64,000 nt of DNA from contig NZ_FNYY01000006.1 of assembly GCF_900109145.1 (NCBI RefSeq), forward strand, positions 175,794 to 239,793, written 5' to 3'. The notes under the pieces are model-generated. The model was not told where the DNA came from and did no database searches. It saw only the letters and a list, made by a program, of their open reading frames with translations. Positions 54,477 through 62,213 of the stretch are shown here, in pieces. A program made the translations under genes and the position numbers. Positions within the stretch are counted from its first letter, which is position 1. Each line of letters starts with the position of its first letter. This stretch comes from Marinovum algicola. Its GTDB lineage: Bacteria; Pseudomonadota; Alphaproteobacteria; Rhodobacterales; Rhodobacteraceae.

Positions 54477-54489
54477 TCCCTCGCACCAC

Positions 54490-54517
54490 CTGCCTGCGGA
54501 GACCTTCCCGCAGGCAG
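54490..54517 (+). other. Perfect hairpin after the polyacidic protein gene
   Basis: CTGCCTGCGG-agaccttc-CCGCAGGCAG, a perfect 10-base stem 13 bases after the stop codon. It is followed 18 bases later by a second hairpin with a T-rich tail. It probably protects the 3' end of the message or assists termination. Confidence 0.7.
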
Positions 54518-54535
54518 CGGTTCTGCCAAGACACC

Positions 54536-54567
54536 AAGGCGGCGCTCCCAGCGCCGCCTTCTTATTT
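54536..54567 (+). terminator. Rho-independent terminator
   Basis: AAGGCGGCGCT-ccc-AGCGCCGCCTT is a perfect 11-base stem followed by CTTATTT. This is the strongest terminator in the window and closes the polyacidic protein transcript. Confidence 0.85.
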
Positions 54568-54602
54568 GGAGCGCTCGCCAGGCTGCGCCCTTGCCCCATA
54601 TC

Positions 54603-54880
54603 GGCCAGAACACCGCTACCGAGCTGCTGATCCTGGTTGGCTGCGCTCTCTGCGCGACCTTCCTGCGGTTTGCAGATCTCCCGCTGGCGCGCCTGCTGAT
54701 CGGCTTCATTCTCGGTCCGCCGTCGAAGAACAACTTTTCCTGCGCCATGCAGTTTTGTGATGGGGGTGAGTTTCATCTGCGACCGTCCGATGACACTTGG
54801 CCTGCCGGTGCGGGCGCTGATACTGGTGGTCCTGCCCAGTTGCCGCGCGCGGAACCGGGCGGCAGGTGCGGCCAAAGGCG
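54603..54880 (+). pseudogene. Remnant of tctA (tripartite tricarboxylate transporter large permease)
   Basis: In frame from about 54603 the translation contains ELLILVGCALCATFLRFAD and PLARLLIGFILGPP, then SKNNFSCAMQF. This resembles the C-terminal part of TctA, where LGFxLGP is followed by EENLRRA. After about 54770 the likeness continues in another frame with PMTLGLPVRALILVVLP, so at least one frameshift has occurred. No start codon or upstream transporter sequence is present. It lies just before a CaiB-type CoA-transferase gene, a common neighbour of such transporters. The match rests on remembered family pattern, so confidence is moderate. Confidence 0.55.
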
Positions 54881-54921
54881 ACTGAGGCCCGACGCCAGCG
54901 ACATCGAGCCAGGGAGAGGCC

Positions 54922-56115
54922 ATGAGCAAACCGCTAGAGGGCATTCGCGTGCTCGATTTGACCAATGTGCTGGCCGGCCCGTTCTGTTGCCACCACCTGG
55001 CGCATATGGGTGCCGAGGTGATCAAGGTCGAGGCCAGGGGCCGCGGCGACCTTGCGCGGCAGCTGGGGGCCGACCCGGAGCTGAATGCCAGCGGCATGGG
55101 GGTGTCCTTTCTGGCCCAGAACGCCGGCAAGAAATCGGTGACCGTCAATCTCAAGCACCCGGAGGGAAAGGCGCTGTTCCTGCGCCTCGTGGCGACCGCC
55201 GATGTGGTGGTCGAGAACTTTCGCCCCGGCGTGATGACCCGTCTGGGCGTCGGATATGACGTGCTGAAAGCGGTGAACCCGCACCTGATCTATTGCGCGA
55301 TCTCGGGCTTCGGGCAGGATGGCCCCTGGGTGCATCGCCCGGCCTATGACCAGATCGTGCAGGGCGCCTCGGGGGTCATGTCGATCACCGGCGACGGCGA
55401 AAGCGCACCGCTGCGCGTCGGCTATCCGGTGGCCGATACCGTCGGCGGCATCACCGCCGCCTTTGCCATTTCCGCCGCGCTCAATGCCACGCCCCGGGGC
55501 AGCATGATCGACGTCTCGATGCTGGAATCGGTGCTGGCAACGATGGGCTGGGTGGTCTCCAACTACCTGATCGCCGGGGTGGAGCCTCTGGCCCATGGCA
55601 ACGAGAACCCCACCTCTGCCCCTTCCGGGGCCTTCGAAGCCGGCGAAGGCCTGATCAACATCGCCGCCAACAAGGACGAGCAATGGCAGTTGCTGGCCGG
55701 GCATCTGGGGTTGTCGCATCTTTGCGCGCGGCCCGAATATGCCAGCCGGGAGGCGCGCAAGGCCAACCGCCGGGCGCTGAAGGCCGAGCTGGAAACCGTG
55801 CTGAAAACCCGGCCCGCCCGCGACTGGGCCAAGGAATTGAACCGGATCGGCGTGCCGGCGGGTGCGGTGCTGACCGTGCCGGAAATCCTGGCCATGCCGC
55901 AGGTGGCCGACCGGGGGTTTCTGCACAGCTATGCGGATGTGCCCGGCGTGGGGCGCGATATCCAGGTGGCCACGACCGGCATCAAGCTTGACGGCGCGGC
56001 GCCCGCGGTCGAGACCCCGCCGCCGGAACTGGGCCAGCACAACGCCGAGATCTGGCAGGAGCTTGGCCTTTCCACCGAGGACATCGATACATTGCAAGAG
56101 GATGGCGCGATATGA
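54922..56115 (+). CDS. CaiB/BaiF-family CoA-transferase
   Basis: Class III CoA-transferase of 397 residues. Family features are LEGIRVLDLTNVLAGPFCCHHLAHMGAEVIKVE (about 5-37), KKSVTVNLKHPEGKALF (about 69-85), the catalytic Asp region in RPAYDQIVQGASGVMSITG (about 138-156) and DVSMLESV (about 194-201). These enzymes move CoA between carboxylic acids. With a citryl-CoA-lyase-like gene overlapping by 4 bases, a tricarboxylate or related hydroxy-acid is the probable acceptor. An SD-like AGGGAGAGG stands before the ATG. Confidence 0.92.
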   Translation: MSKPLEGIRVLDLTNVLAGPFCCHHLAHMGAEVIKVEARGRGDLARQLGADPELNASGMGVSFLAQNAGKKSVTVNLKHPEGKALFLRLVATADVVVENFRPGVMTRLGVGYDVLKAVNPHLIYCAISGFGQDGPWVHRPAYDQIVQGASGVMSITGDGESAPLRVGYPVADTVGGITAAFAISAALNATPRGSMIDVSMLESVLATMGWVVSNYLIAGVEPLAHGNENPTSAPSGAFEAGEGLINIAANKDEQWQLLAGHLGLSHLCARPEYASREARKANRRALKAELETVLKTRPARDWAKELNRIGVPAGAVLTVPEILAMPQVADRGFLHSYADVPGVGRDIQVATTGIKLDGAAPAVETPPPELGQHNAEIWQELGLSTEDIDTLQEDGAI

Positions 56116-56921
56116 CCCGAGACAGCAATGACGTCTCTGACTGGTGGACGACCGAGATCATCGACATGGCGCCCGGCCAGATCCGGTTTCGCGGCCATCC
56201 GGTCGAGGAACTGATCGGCGCCGTGACCTTCCCGCAGATGATCTGGTTGCTGACGCGGGGCGACCTGCCCACCGAGTCGCAGGCGCGTCTGCTGGAATGC
56301 GCATTGGTCGCGGCGGTCGATCACGGGCCTCAGGCGCCTTCGATCGCGACCGCCCGCATGGCGGTGACCTGCGGGCTCGGTCTCAACGGGGCCATGGCCT
56401 CGGCGGTGAACATGCTGGATGATGTTCATGGCGGGGCCGGCGAGCAGGCGGTGGAGTTCTACGGCTGGATCGGTGCGGCCGTTCAGGCGGGCCAGCCTCT
56501 GGATGCTGCGGTGCCGCAGATGGTCGACCGCTGGCAGGCCGAGCGCGGCAAATTTATCCCGGGCTTCGGCCACCGGTTTCACAAGCCCGAAGACCCGCGC
56601 GCGCCGCGCCTGCTGGGCTTGGTGGACGAGGCTGCCGCGGCCGGAACGGTCAGCGGGCGATACGCCGCTATCGGCCGCACCGTCCAGACGGTGCTCAACG
56701 ATCGCAAAGGCAGCCCGGTGCCGATGAACATTGATGGCGCGACGGCGGTAATCTATGCAGAACTCGGCTTTGCCGGCCCACTGGCGCGCGGATTGTTCTG
56801 CCTGTCACGCTCGGTCGGGGTGATCGCCCATGCCTGGGAACAGATGAACCAGGGCGGGCGCAACAAGGGACCGACCCCGCCTGCCTATCGCTGGACCTAC
56901 ACCGGCCCCGATCCGATCTGA
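56112..56921 (+). CDS. Citryl-CoA lyase-like (short citrate synthase family) protein
   Basis: A 269-residue member of the citrate synthase superfamily that lacks the large N-terminal part of true citrate synthase. Recognisable parts are IRFRGHPVEELIGAVTFPQMIWLLTRGDLP (about 23-52), AVNMLDDVHGGAGEQ (about 99-113, with the active-site His), FIPGFGHRFHKPEDPRAPRL (about 146-165) and a C-terminal GVIAHAWEQMNQG. The family includes citryl-CoA lyases that split citryl-CoA to acetyl-CoA and oxaloacetate. Coupled to a CoA-transferase, it suggests a two-step use of citrate or a close analogue. The reaction is inferred. Confidence 0.85.
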   Translation: MTRDSNDVSDWWTTEIIDMAPGQIRFRGHPVEELIGAVTFPQMIWLLTRGDLPTESQARLLECALVAAVDHGPQAPSIATARMAVTCGLGLNGAMASAVNMLDDVHGGAGEQAVEFYGWIGAAVQAGQPLDAAVPQMVDRWQAERGKFIPGFGHRFHKPEDPRAPRLLGLVDEAAAAGTVSGRYAAIGRTVQTVLNDRKGSPVPMNIDGATAVIYAELGFAGPLARGLFCLSRSVGVIAHAWEQMNQGGRNKGPTPPAYRWTYTGPDPI

Positions 56922-57194
56922 AGCCAGTGAGACCCTCATTGACGTGATCGGGCTCGGGCGTGTTCCTGTTCACACCGAGGTTCAGGAGCTGATAGCTGAA
57001 GCCGCAAACAGTTGGGCGGATGCCGGTTGTTTCTGCATCGCAGAGCCGGAAAAAATCACTCCGCACCGAAAGGGAAATCGCAGTCATTTTCCGTGCACAC
57101 GCAAGGACGGAAGGACCGTTTTCTGCCCCCCTCAGACCACCAGCGAAGGCACTGGATAAATCGTCTCTTTCCGGGGCATAAAGTCAGGTGATTT
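56922..57194. other. Intergenic stretch before the integrated element
   Basis: About 270 bases without a supported gene between the citryl-CoA lyase-like gene and the tRNA fragment. I see no clear promoter, hairpin or conserved protein remnant. It is chromosomal flank on the left side of the element. Confidence 0.4.
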
Positions 57195-57240
57195 TGGCGA
57201 CCCCGGCAGGATTCGAACCTGCAACCTGCCCCTTAGGAGG
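57195..57240 (-). other. attL: 3' fragment of tRNA-Arg(CCU)
   Basis: Read leftward, the sequence starts in an anticodon loop, CCTCCTAAGGGG, and continues through a full T arm, GCAGG-TTCGAAT-CCTGC, to the acceptor strand CGGGGTC plus GCCA. The 5' half of the tRNA, including the 5' anticodon stem (GCCCC expected), the D arm and acceptor, is missing to the right, where unrelated GC-rich sequence starts. This is the trace of integrase-mediated insertion into a tRNA-Arg gene. The intact tRNA should lie at the other end of the element, outside the window. Confidence 0.8.
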
Positions 57241-57405
57241 CGACAGACCCCAATCCTCCCCGCCCCGCGCCGCCCCATAAAACACTAGCCTAAACAGCAT
57301 CTTGAGGCTACGTTAGCCCGCGACAGCCCGAGCGAACCCTATCCCCACCTGGTTCGGAAACGGTTCGAGCTTCGGGGCAAACACGGTTCGCAGAGGAGAT
57401 GCGGG

Positions 57406-58626
57406 ATGCCAGAGAAATTGACAGAGGGGCTCATCAGGGGGCTCAAGTTCGAGGGGAAGGCCACGACAGTCCGGGACGCCAAGGTGACGGGGCTGATGGT
57501 GGCGGTGAACAAAACGGGAAAGTCCTACAAGGTGCAGCGTGACCTTTGGCAGGGGCAGCGCGGGCGGCGGAAGCTGGTGAAGACCGTCCGCCACACCTTG
57601 GGCACCACCGAGGAGCTGACCTTGGAGGAGGCCCGGAACCGGGCGTCGGCGGTGATCGACCAGATCAAGCGCGGCATCGACCCGAACGCCCCGGCGGCGG
57701 ACCCGGCGGCAGACGCGGGCACATGGACCGTGCGCCGCCTGTACGAGGAGTACATTGCCGACATGCGCGCCCGGGACTGCGCGGAGCGGTCGGTGGAGAA
57801 CATGCTGGACCGGCTTAACCGCTACCTCTCCGGCTGGTCCGACACGCCCCTGACAGAGATCAGGCGCAGCATGGCCCGCGAGGAACACCGCCGCATCACC
57901 CGAGACCACGGCGGCCCCTCCGCCAACAAGACCCTGCGCGACTTCCGGGCCGCCTACAACTTCGCCCTGAAGGTGGTCGATGACCCGGACGCCCTGCCCG
58001 TGAACCCGGTGGCGGCGGTGACCTTCAACAAGGAGCGGTCGAGCAACCGCGTCATCATGCCCGAGGACCTGCCCGACTGGTGGGCGAAGGTGCAGGCCCT
58101 GCCGAACCCGCTGCGCCGGGACATGCACACGCTCGGGCTCCTCTCGGGCCTGCGCCCCGGCACCCTCGTCTCCCTGCGCCGCGACTGGGTGCGGACGGCT
58201 GACCGCGCCATCTCCATCCCCCGGATGAAGTCGGGCCGGAGCTTCGACCTGCCCTTGTCTGGGCGCATGGTCGAGGTGGTGGAGCGCATCCTTGTGACGG
58301 GCGCAGTCCTGTTCCCGAAGTCGGAATGGCTGTTCCCCACCCGGTCGAGCAAGACGGGCGAGGTGATCGCAACGCAGGTCTGGAAGGAGAAGGCGCTGCC
58401 CAGCGACACCGGCCACATCCTCCGGCACACCTACCGCACGGTTGCCCAGCGCGAGGGCATCGACCGCGTGAACGCCCGGCTCCTGCTGGACCACACCGTG
58501 CCCGGCATCGACGGGGTGTACATCCACGAGCGCGCCCTGTTCGACACGCTGCTTGCCGAGCAGGAGCGCATGACCGCCGCGATCTTTGCCCTGCTGGAAC
58601 CCGAACAACAAAAGATTGCGGGTTGA
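57406..58626 (+). CDS. Tyrosine recombinase/integrase
   Basis: A 406-residue phage-type integrase. An N-terminal DUF4102-like arm-binding part (LTEGLIRGLKFEGKATTVRDAKVTGLMVAV) is followed by a SAM-like core-binding domain (about 105-200) and the catalytic domain. Catalytic residues are visible: Arg250 (SGLRPGTL), His337 and Arg340 (HILRHTYR), a later DHT, and Tyr372 (GVYIHE). It starts about 165 bases from the tRNA fragment, the usual place for the integrase of an element inserted at a tRNA 3' end. Confidence 0.94.
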   Translation: MPEKLTEGLIRGLKFEGKATTVRDAKVTGLMVAVNKTGKSYKVQRDLWQGQRGRRKLVKTVRHTLGTTEELTLEEARNRASAVIDQIKRGIDPNAPAADPAADAGTWTVRRLYEEYIADMRARDCAERSVENMLDRLNRYLSGWSDTPLTEIRRSMAREEHRRITRDHGGPSANKTLRDFRAAYNFALKVVDDPDALPVNPVAAVTFNKERSSNRVIMPEDLPDWWAKVQALPNPLRRDMHTLGLLSGLRPGTLVSLRRDWVRTADRAISIPRMKSGRSFDLPLSGRMVEVVERILVTGAVLFPKSEWLFPTRSSKTGEVIATQVWKEKALPSDTGHILRHTYRTVAQREGIDRVNARLLLDHTVPGIDGVYIHERALFDTLLAEQERMTAAIFALLEPEQQKIAG

Positions 58627-58696
58627 ATAGGGAGAAAGAGGGTTTCCCAACTGGCGTCCAAAGGGGTAGCTTAGGGCGAGACTAGGAAACCGTGTC

Positions 58697-58768
58697 GGCT
58701 CACCGGGGGTGCCGCGCACGGGGAGCGCCCCGCGAGAGCGAGGGGCGCGGGCCAACCGGTAGGTGAGC
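58697..58768 (+). ncRNA. Candidate structured RNA between integrase and AlpA-like gene
   Basis: Outer arms GCTCACC (58698-58704) and GGTGAGC (58762-58768) pair perfectly. An inner hairpin GCGCCCC-gcgagagcga-GGGGCGC (58725-58748) is also perfect, and ACCGG (58702-58706) can alternatively pair with CCGGT (58756-58760). The nested, mutually exclusive pairing looks like an RNA element rather than chance. P4-type elements carry a small antisense immunity RNA near the start of their replication operon, so this is one possible identity. Strand is assumed from the downstream genes. Confidence 0.45.
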
Positions 58769-58798
58769 AAACAACTCACATGGGCCTGTCACTGAACC

Positions 58799-58819
58799 GA
58801 CCGCCCGCCGCAGGCGGTC
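58799..58819 (+). terminator. Hairpin with T-rich tail before the AlpA-like gene
   Basis: GACCGCC-cgccgca-GGCGGTC is a perfect 7-base stem followed by TGTTGTTT. It lies 18 bases before the ATG of the AlpA-like gene. It may be a terminator for the upstream RNA or an attenuator of the replication operon. Confidence 0.55.
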
Positions 58820-58837
58820 TGTTGTTTGGTGACGACA

Positions 58838-59098
58838 ATGGACCAACAGACGATTGAAGCCATCGCGGAGGCCGTGACCGCGCGCATCCTCCGTGACCTT
58901 CCGCGCGGGCGTGTGCCCGTCTCCCCCGAATACCTGACCGCTGAGCAGGTTTCCCAGATGACGGGCTTCTCGCCCAAGTCGCTGGAGGCGTACCGCGCCA
59001 AGCGCGTCGGGCCGCCGTTCCTGAAGGTGGGCCACAGCATCCGCTACCGCGCTGAAGACGTGCGTGCCTGGGTTGAAGCCGGGGGTGCGGTCGAATGA
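58838..59098 (+). CDS. AlpA/excisionase-like helix-turn-helix protein
   Basis: An 86-residue protein. An N-terminal helix (MDQQTIEAIAEAVTARILRDL) is followed by a MerR-like winged HTH: YLTAEQVSQMTGFSPKSLEAYRAKRVGPPFLKVGHSIRYRAEDVRAWVEAG (about residues 32-82). This is the layout of AlpA/HTH_17 proteins that activate integrase or act as excisionases in P4-like elements. Its stop overlaps the primase start (ATGA). A TTG 12 bases upstream is an unlikely alternative start. Confidence 0.87.
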   Translation: MDQQTIEAIAEAVTARILRDLPRGRVPVSPEYLTAEQVSQMTGFSPKSLEAYRAKRVGPPFLKVGHSIRYRAEDVRAWVEAGGAVE

Positions 59099-61575
59099 GT
59101 GCGATGGACAAAGGAAACGCCCCCAGCCGGGGGACCGGGGGCGCTCAGGAAGACAGGACCCTTGAACAGAACCGCCATCATCAACCCTGTGACCCGAGTA
59201 TAGCGGGCGGAGGTGGCCGAGGCGAGGCCGGAGACTTGTGGCCGAACCCCGAGGAGGCCGTGACCTTCCTTGAAGGTTGGCGTCCGGGTGGGCCTTGGGT
59301 CCTGACGGCGATCCCACCCGAGGGCGGCGCAACCCGGACGGTGACGCTGGCCGACCCCGGCGCGGTGCGGAAGTGGATCCACGACCACAGCGGCGGGCGC
59401 TGGAACCTCTACTTCACGGTGAACGAGACGGCGGGGCCTGTCCGCAAGAAGCCGGAGAAGGCCGACATGGCCGCCGCGACCGGCCTGCATGTGGACGTGG
59501 ACCCGCGCCCGGGCGAGGTGCTGGACGCCGAACGCGAGCGGGCGCTGCGGCTCCTCCGGGCCTACAGCCCCGCGCCCACGGCCATCGTTGACAGTGGCGG
59601 CGGGTACCAAGACTTTTGGAAGGCGGAGGAGCCCGTGCCGCTGGACGGGGACGCCGCGCACATCGAGCGGCGCAACCTGAGGATTGAGACGGACCTACAG
59701 GCCGACGCCTGCCACAACATCGACCGCCTGATGCGCCTCCCCGGGACCGTGAACTGGCCCAGTGAGAAGAAGCGCAAGAAGGGGCGCGTTGCCCGGCTCG
59801 CAAGCGTCGTGGATGCGGAATGGCGGCGCACGTACCGGCTGGCCGAATTCCCCGAGGCGGAGGTGGCGAAGACCACGCCCGCCGCCGGTGGCCCGTGCGT
59901 CGAGCTGGGCGACGTGAAGCGCCTCGACAGCCTCGATGATCTCCCGGCTACGATATCTGCCCGGACGCGGATGCTCATTGTCAACGGTGGCGATCCTGAC
60001 GACCCAAGCAAATACCCGTCGCGGTCTGAGGTGTTGTTTGCTGTCCTTTGCGAGATGATCCGCGCCGGCGTGGACGACGATGTGATGGCGGCAGTGATCC
60101 TTGACCCTGAATATGGGATCAGCGCCCATGTCCTCGAACAGCCGAAGCCCAAGGGCTACGCGGGGCGGCAGATCGCGCGGGCGAGGGCCGAGGCGGTCGA
60201 ACCCGAGCTTGCAGAGATGAACGCCCGCCATGCGATGGTGAAGTACGGCGGGCGGGTCCGGGTCTTGGTCGAGCGCAGCGACGGCCTGCCGGAGTTTTTG
60301 AAGAAGGCCGAGCTTTTCGACTGGTACGCGAACCGGACTGTGAAGGTCGCCGTCGACAAGGACGGGAACGATGTGAAGAAGCCGCTGGCCGAGTGGTGGA
60401 TCAAACACCCTCAGCGGCGCGACTTCGAGCGCGTCGAGTTCATGCCCGGGGTCGAATCCCCCGATGGTGTCTACAACCTCTGGCGCGGCCCCGCCGTGGT
60501 GCCCGCGCCGGGCGACTGCGGCCTGTTCCTTGATTTGATCCGGGACGTGATCGCCGCCGGTGATGGCGAGGTCTACGAGTACCTGCTGAACTGGATGGCG
60601 CTGAAGTTCCAGCAGCCGGGGGCCAAGCTCGAAACCTCGATTGCGCTGCGCGGCGGGCAGGGTGTTGGCAAATCCCTCTTTGCCGAGAAGTTCGGTGAGC
60701 TGTTCGGGCGGCACTTCGTCGCCGTGTCCGACCAGAAGGGCCTGATGGGCAACTTCAACGCCCACCTTCAACAGGCGCTCCTTGTCTTCGCGGACGAGAT
60801 CGCCGCCGCGAAGAATGCCAACATGGTCGGTCGGCTCAAGACGCTGGTGACGCAGACGCACATCCGCATCGAGCCGAAGGGGGTGGACAGCTTCGCGGCC
60901 CCCAACCATTTCGCCGTGATCTTGGCATCGAACAATCCGCACATCGTGGCGACGGACGCCGATGACCGGCGCTGGCTGGTGCTCGACGTTTCTCCGGCTC
61001 GGCGGGGCGACCGGACCTTCTTTCGCGCCCTGGTCGAGCAATGGCAGGCTGGCGGGCGCGAGGCATTCGCACACCTTCTGATGCAGCGCGACCTGTCGGG
61101 CTTCGAGCACCGCGACCGGCCTCAGACGGCGGCGCTGGCTGAGCAGGTGGAGAGCAGCTTCACCGGCGCAGCCCGGGTGATCCATGAAATGCTTGCGTCG
61201 GGCGAGACGCCGGAAATCTGGCGCAATGGCGAACCTGTTGACGTGCCCGAAGATGGCGGGCGGGTCTTCATCCCCTCGGGTGCCCTTGCGAAGGCGGCTG
61301 TTGCCAGCGGCAAGATCCAGCGGGGCGAAGCTGCGGGTCTTGAAAAGTCGCTTGGCCACCAGCTGAAGAAGCTCGGGCGCGTCCAGAGGACCGAACAGGT
61401 CAGCATCGCCGGGAAGACGGCGCGCGGGGTCTGGCTGCCGACGCTTGCCGTGGCGCGTGATTGGTGGTCGGAGATGCATGGACGGGCCTTCGACTGGGGC
61501 GACGACCCCCATGCGAATTGGGACGTGGTGCGGGTGCCGACCGCCAAAGACTGGGGCGATGAGATGCCGTTCTGA
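59095..61575 (+). CDS. Primase-helicase of P4/phage type
   Basis: An 826-residue replication protein. The N-terminal half is primase-polymerase-like: the metal motif HVDVDP (Asp134, Asp136), DSGGGYQDFWK at about 164-174, and the DRLMRLPGTVNWPSEKKRKKG segment at about 210-230, which is typical of archaeo-eukaryotic primases of mobile elements. The C-terminal half is a superfamily-3-like/DUF5906 helicase with Walker A GGQGVGKS (Lys526), Walker B LLVFADEI (about 562-569), the RIEPKG strand and ILASNNP sensor. It probably starts replication at the iteron region immediately downstream. A polar, poorly conserved N-terminal 50 residues leave the start slightly uncertain. Confidence 0.9.
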   Translation: MSAMDKGNAPSRGTGGAQEDRTLEQNRHHQPCDPSIAGGGGRGEAGDLWPNPEEAVTFLEGWRPGGPWVLTAIPPEGGATRTVTLADPGAVRKWIHDHSGGRWNLYFTVNETAGPVRKKPEKADMAAATGLHVDVDPRPGEVLDAERERALRLLRAYSPAPTAIVDSGGGYQDFWKAEEPVPLDGDAAHIERRNLRIETDLQADACHNIDRLMRLPGTVNWPSEKKRKKGRVARLASVVDAEWRRTYRLAEFPEAEVAKTTPAAGGPCVELGDVKRLDSLDDLPATISARTRMLIVNGGDPDDPSKYPSRSEVLFAVLCEMIRAGVDDDVMAAVILDPEYGISAHVLEQPKPKGYAGRQIARARAEAVEPELAEMNARHAMVKYGGRVRVLVERSDGLPEFLKKAELFDWYANRTVKVAVDKDGNDVKKPLAEWWIKHPQRRDFERVEFMPGVESPDGVYNLWRGPAVVPAPGDCGLFLDLIRDVIAAGDGEVYEYLLNWMALKFQQPGAKLETSIALRGGQGVGKSLFAEKFGELFGRHFVAVSDQKGLMGNFNAHLQQALLVFADEIAAAKNANMVGRLKTLVTQTHIRIEPKGVDSFAAPNHFAVILASNNPHIVATDADDRRWLVLDVSPARRGDRTFFRALVEQWQAGGREAFAHLLMQRDLSGFEHRDRPQTAALAEQVESSFTGAARVIHEMLASGETPEIWRNGEPVDVPEDGGRVFIPSGALAKAAVASGKIQRGEAAGLEKSLGHQLKKLGRVQRTEQVSIAGKTARGVWLPTLAVARDWWSEMHGRAFDWGDDPHANWDVVRVPTAKDWGDEMPF

Positions 61576-61584
61576 GGGCGGCCC

Positions 61585-61905
61585 TCCCGTTCCGCAGCGG
61601 CGCATCCCGTTTCCGGCCCCGGCGGCTGAGAACGGGATGCGCCACCGTGCCAGATAATTGCGCCCCCGCTGGGGGTTAGCGCATCGGCTCCCGTTCTTCC
61701 CGTTCTAGTGGTTTTCCGACGCGGTTCCTTTTTTCTACCATCTCGGACCCTCTTTTGCGCGCCTTCTCACTCCTTTCCCTAACTCTCCAAAAGAACGGGA
61801 GGAACGGGAGGAACGGGAGCCTATGGCGGAAAACCCTTCGTTCTCTGGGCGTTAAGACCTTGCACCCTTTATCCCGTTCTGAAGGCGCGCCGATCCCGAA
61901 CGGGA
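61585..61905. repeat. Iteron cluster (GAACGGGA/TCCCGTTC), candidate replication origin
   Basis: The octamer GAACGGGA, or its complement TCCCGTTC, occurs at 61585, 61630, 61689, 61698, 61793, 61802, 61811, 61872 and 61898, nine exact copies in 321 bases. The group at 61793-61819 is three tandem 9-base units (GAACGGGAG), and 61689-61705 is two tandem units. Between them is a pyrimidine-rich tract (about 61725-61790) that could be an unwinding site. The whole 638-base space from the primase to the recombinase has no supported gene. The location behind a primase-helicase gene matches P4-type origins. Confidence 0.7.
61601..61641. repeat. Long inverted repeat at the primase 3' end
   Basis: CGCATCCCGTT (61601-61611) and AACGGGATGCG (61631-61641) are perfect 11-base arms with a 19-base loop, 25 bases after the primase stop. 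The arms include the iteron octamer core. It could be the operon terminator (though no T-run follows) or part of the origin as an extrudable hairpin. Confidence 0.6.
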
Positions 61906-62213
61906 AGATCGGGAGGGCGGCTGCGCGCCACTCTTCTGGGCAGGGGGACACAGCAACACGCGCCTGCCGCCCCGGTAAAAGGGCGCGCCAGATCGGCCAC
62001 CGCCGCCCCGGCAATGCCGATCCGCGCCGCGACAGCAAGAAACGGGCCGCCCGGAAAAGGGGTCCCGAAACGCTCGCCGCATCGCCTATGTTTTCTGGGC
62101 CGCGAAGGCAGCAAGAAAACGGCCCGCCATCCGTCCCCTTTCCGGGCTAGACCGCGCCACAATGTTCACGCTATGTTCCGGAATTCGCGGGGCAGCACAG
62201 AGGAGAAATGGAG

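Noticed and set aside
51422..54630. Long Ser/Pro-rich and Thr/Lys-rich frames in other phases of the same tract
   Set aside because: They are out-of-phase readings of the 9-base repeat and share no start signals; only the acidic frame keeps its phase from a ribosome site to a terminator.
51105..55154. A 1349-codon leftward open frame rich in Val, Phe and Ala, looking like a giant hydrophobic protein
   Set aside because: It is the antisense of the 9-base polyacidic tract: Glu/Asp codons read backward give Phe, Val and Leu. It has no ribosome site, runs through the terminator and the tctA remnant, and has no helix-loop organisation.
57195..57300. Intact tRNA-Arg gene
   Set aside because: The 5' anticodon stem, D arm and 5' acceptor strand are missing to the right, so only the 3' portion is present.
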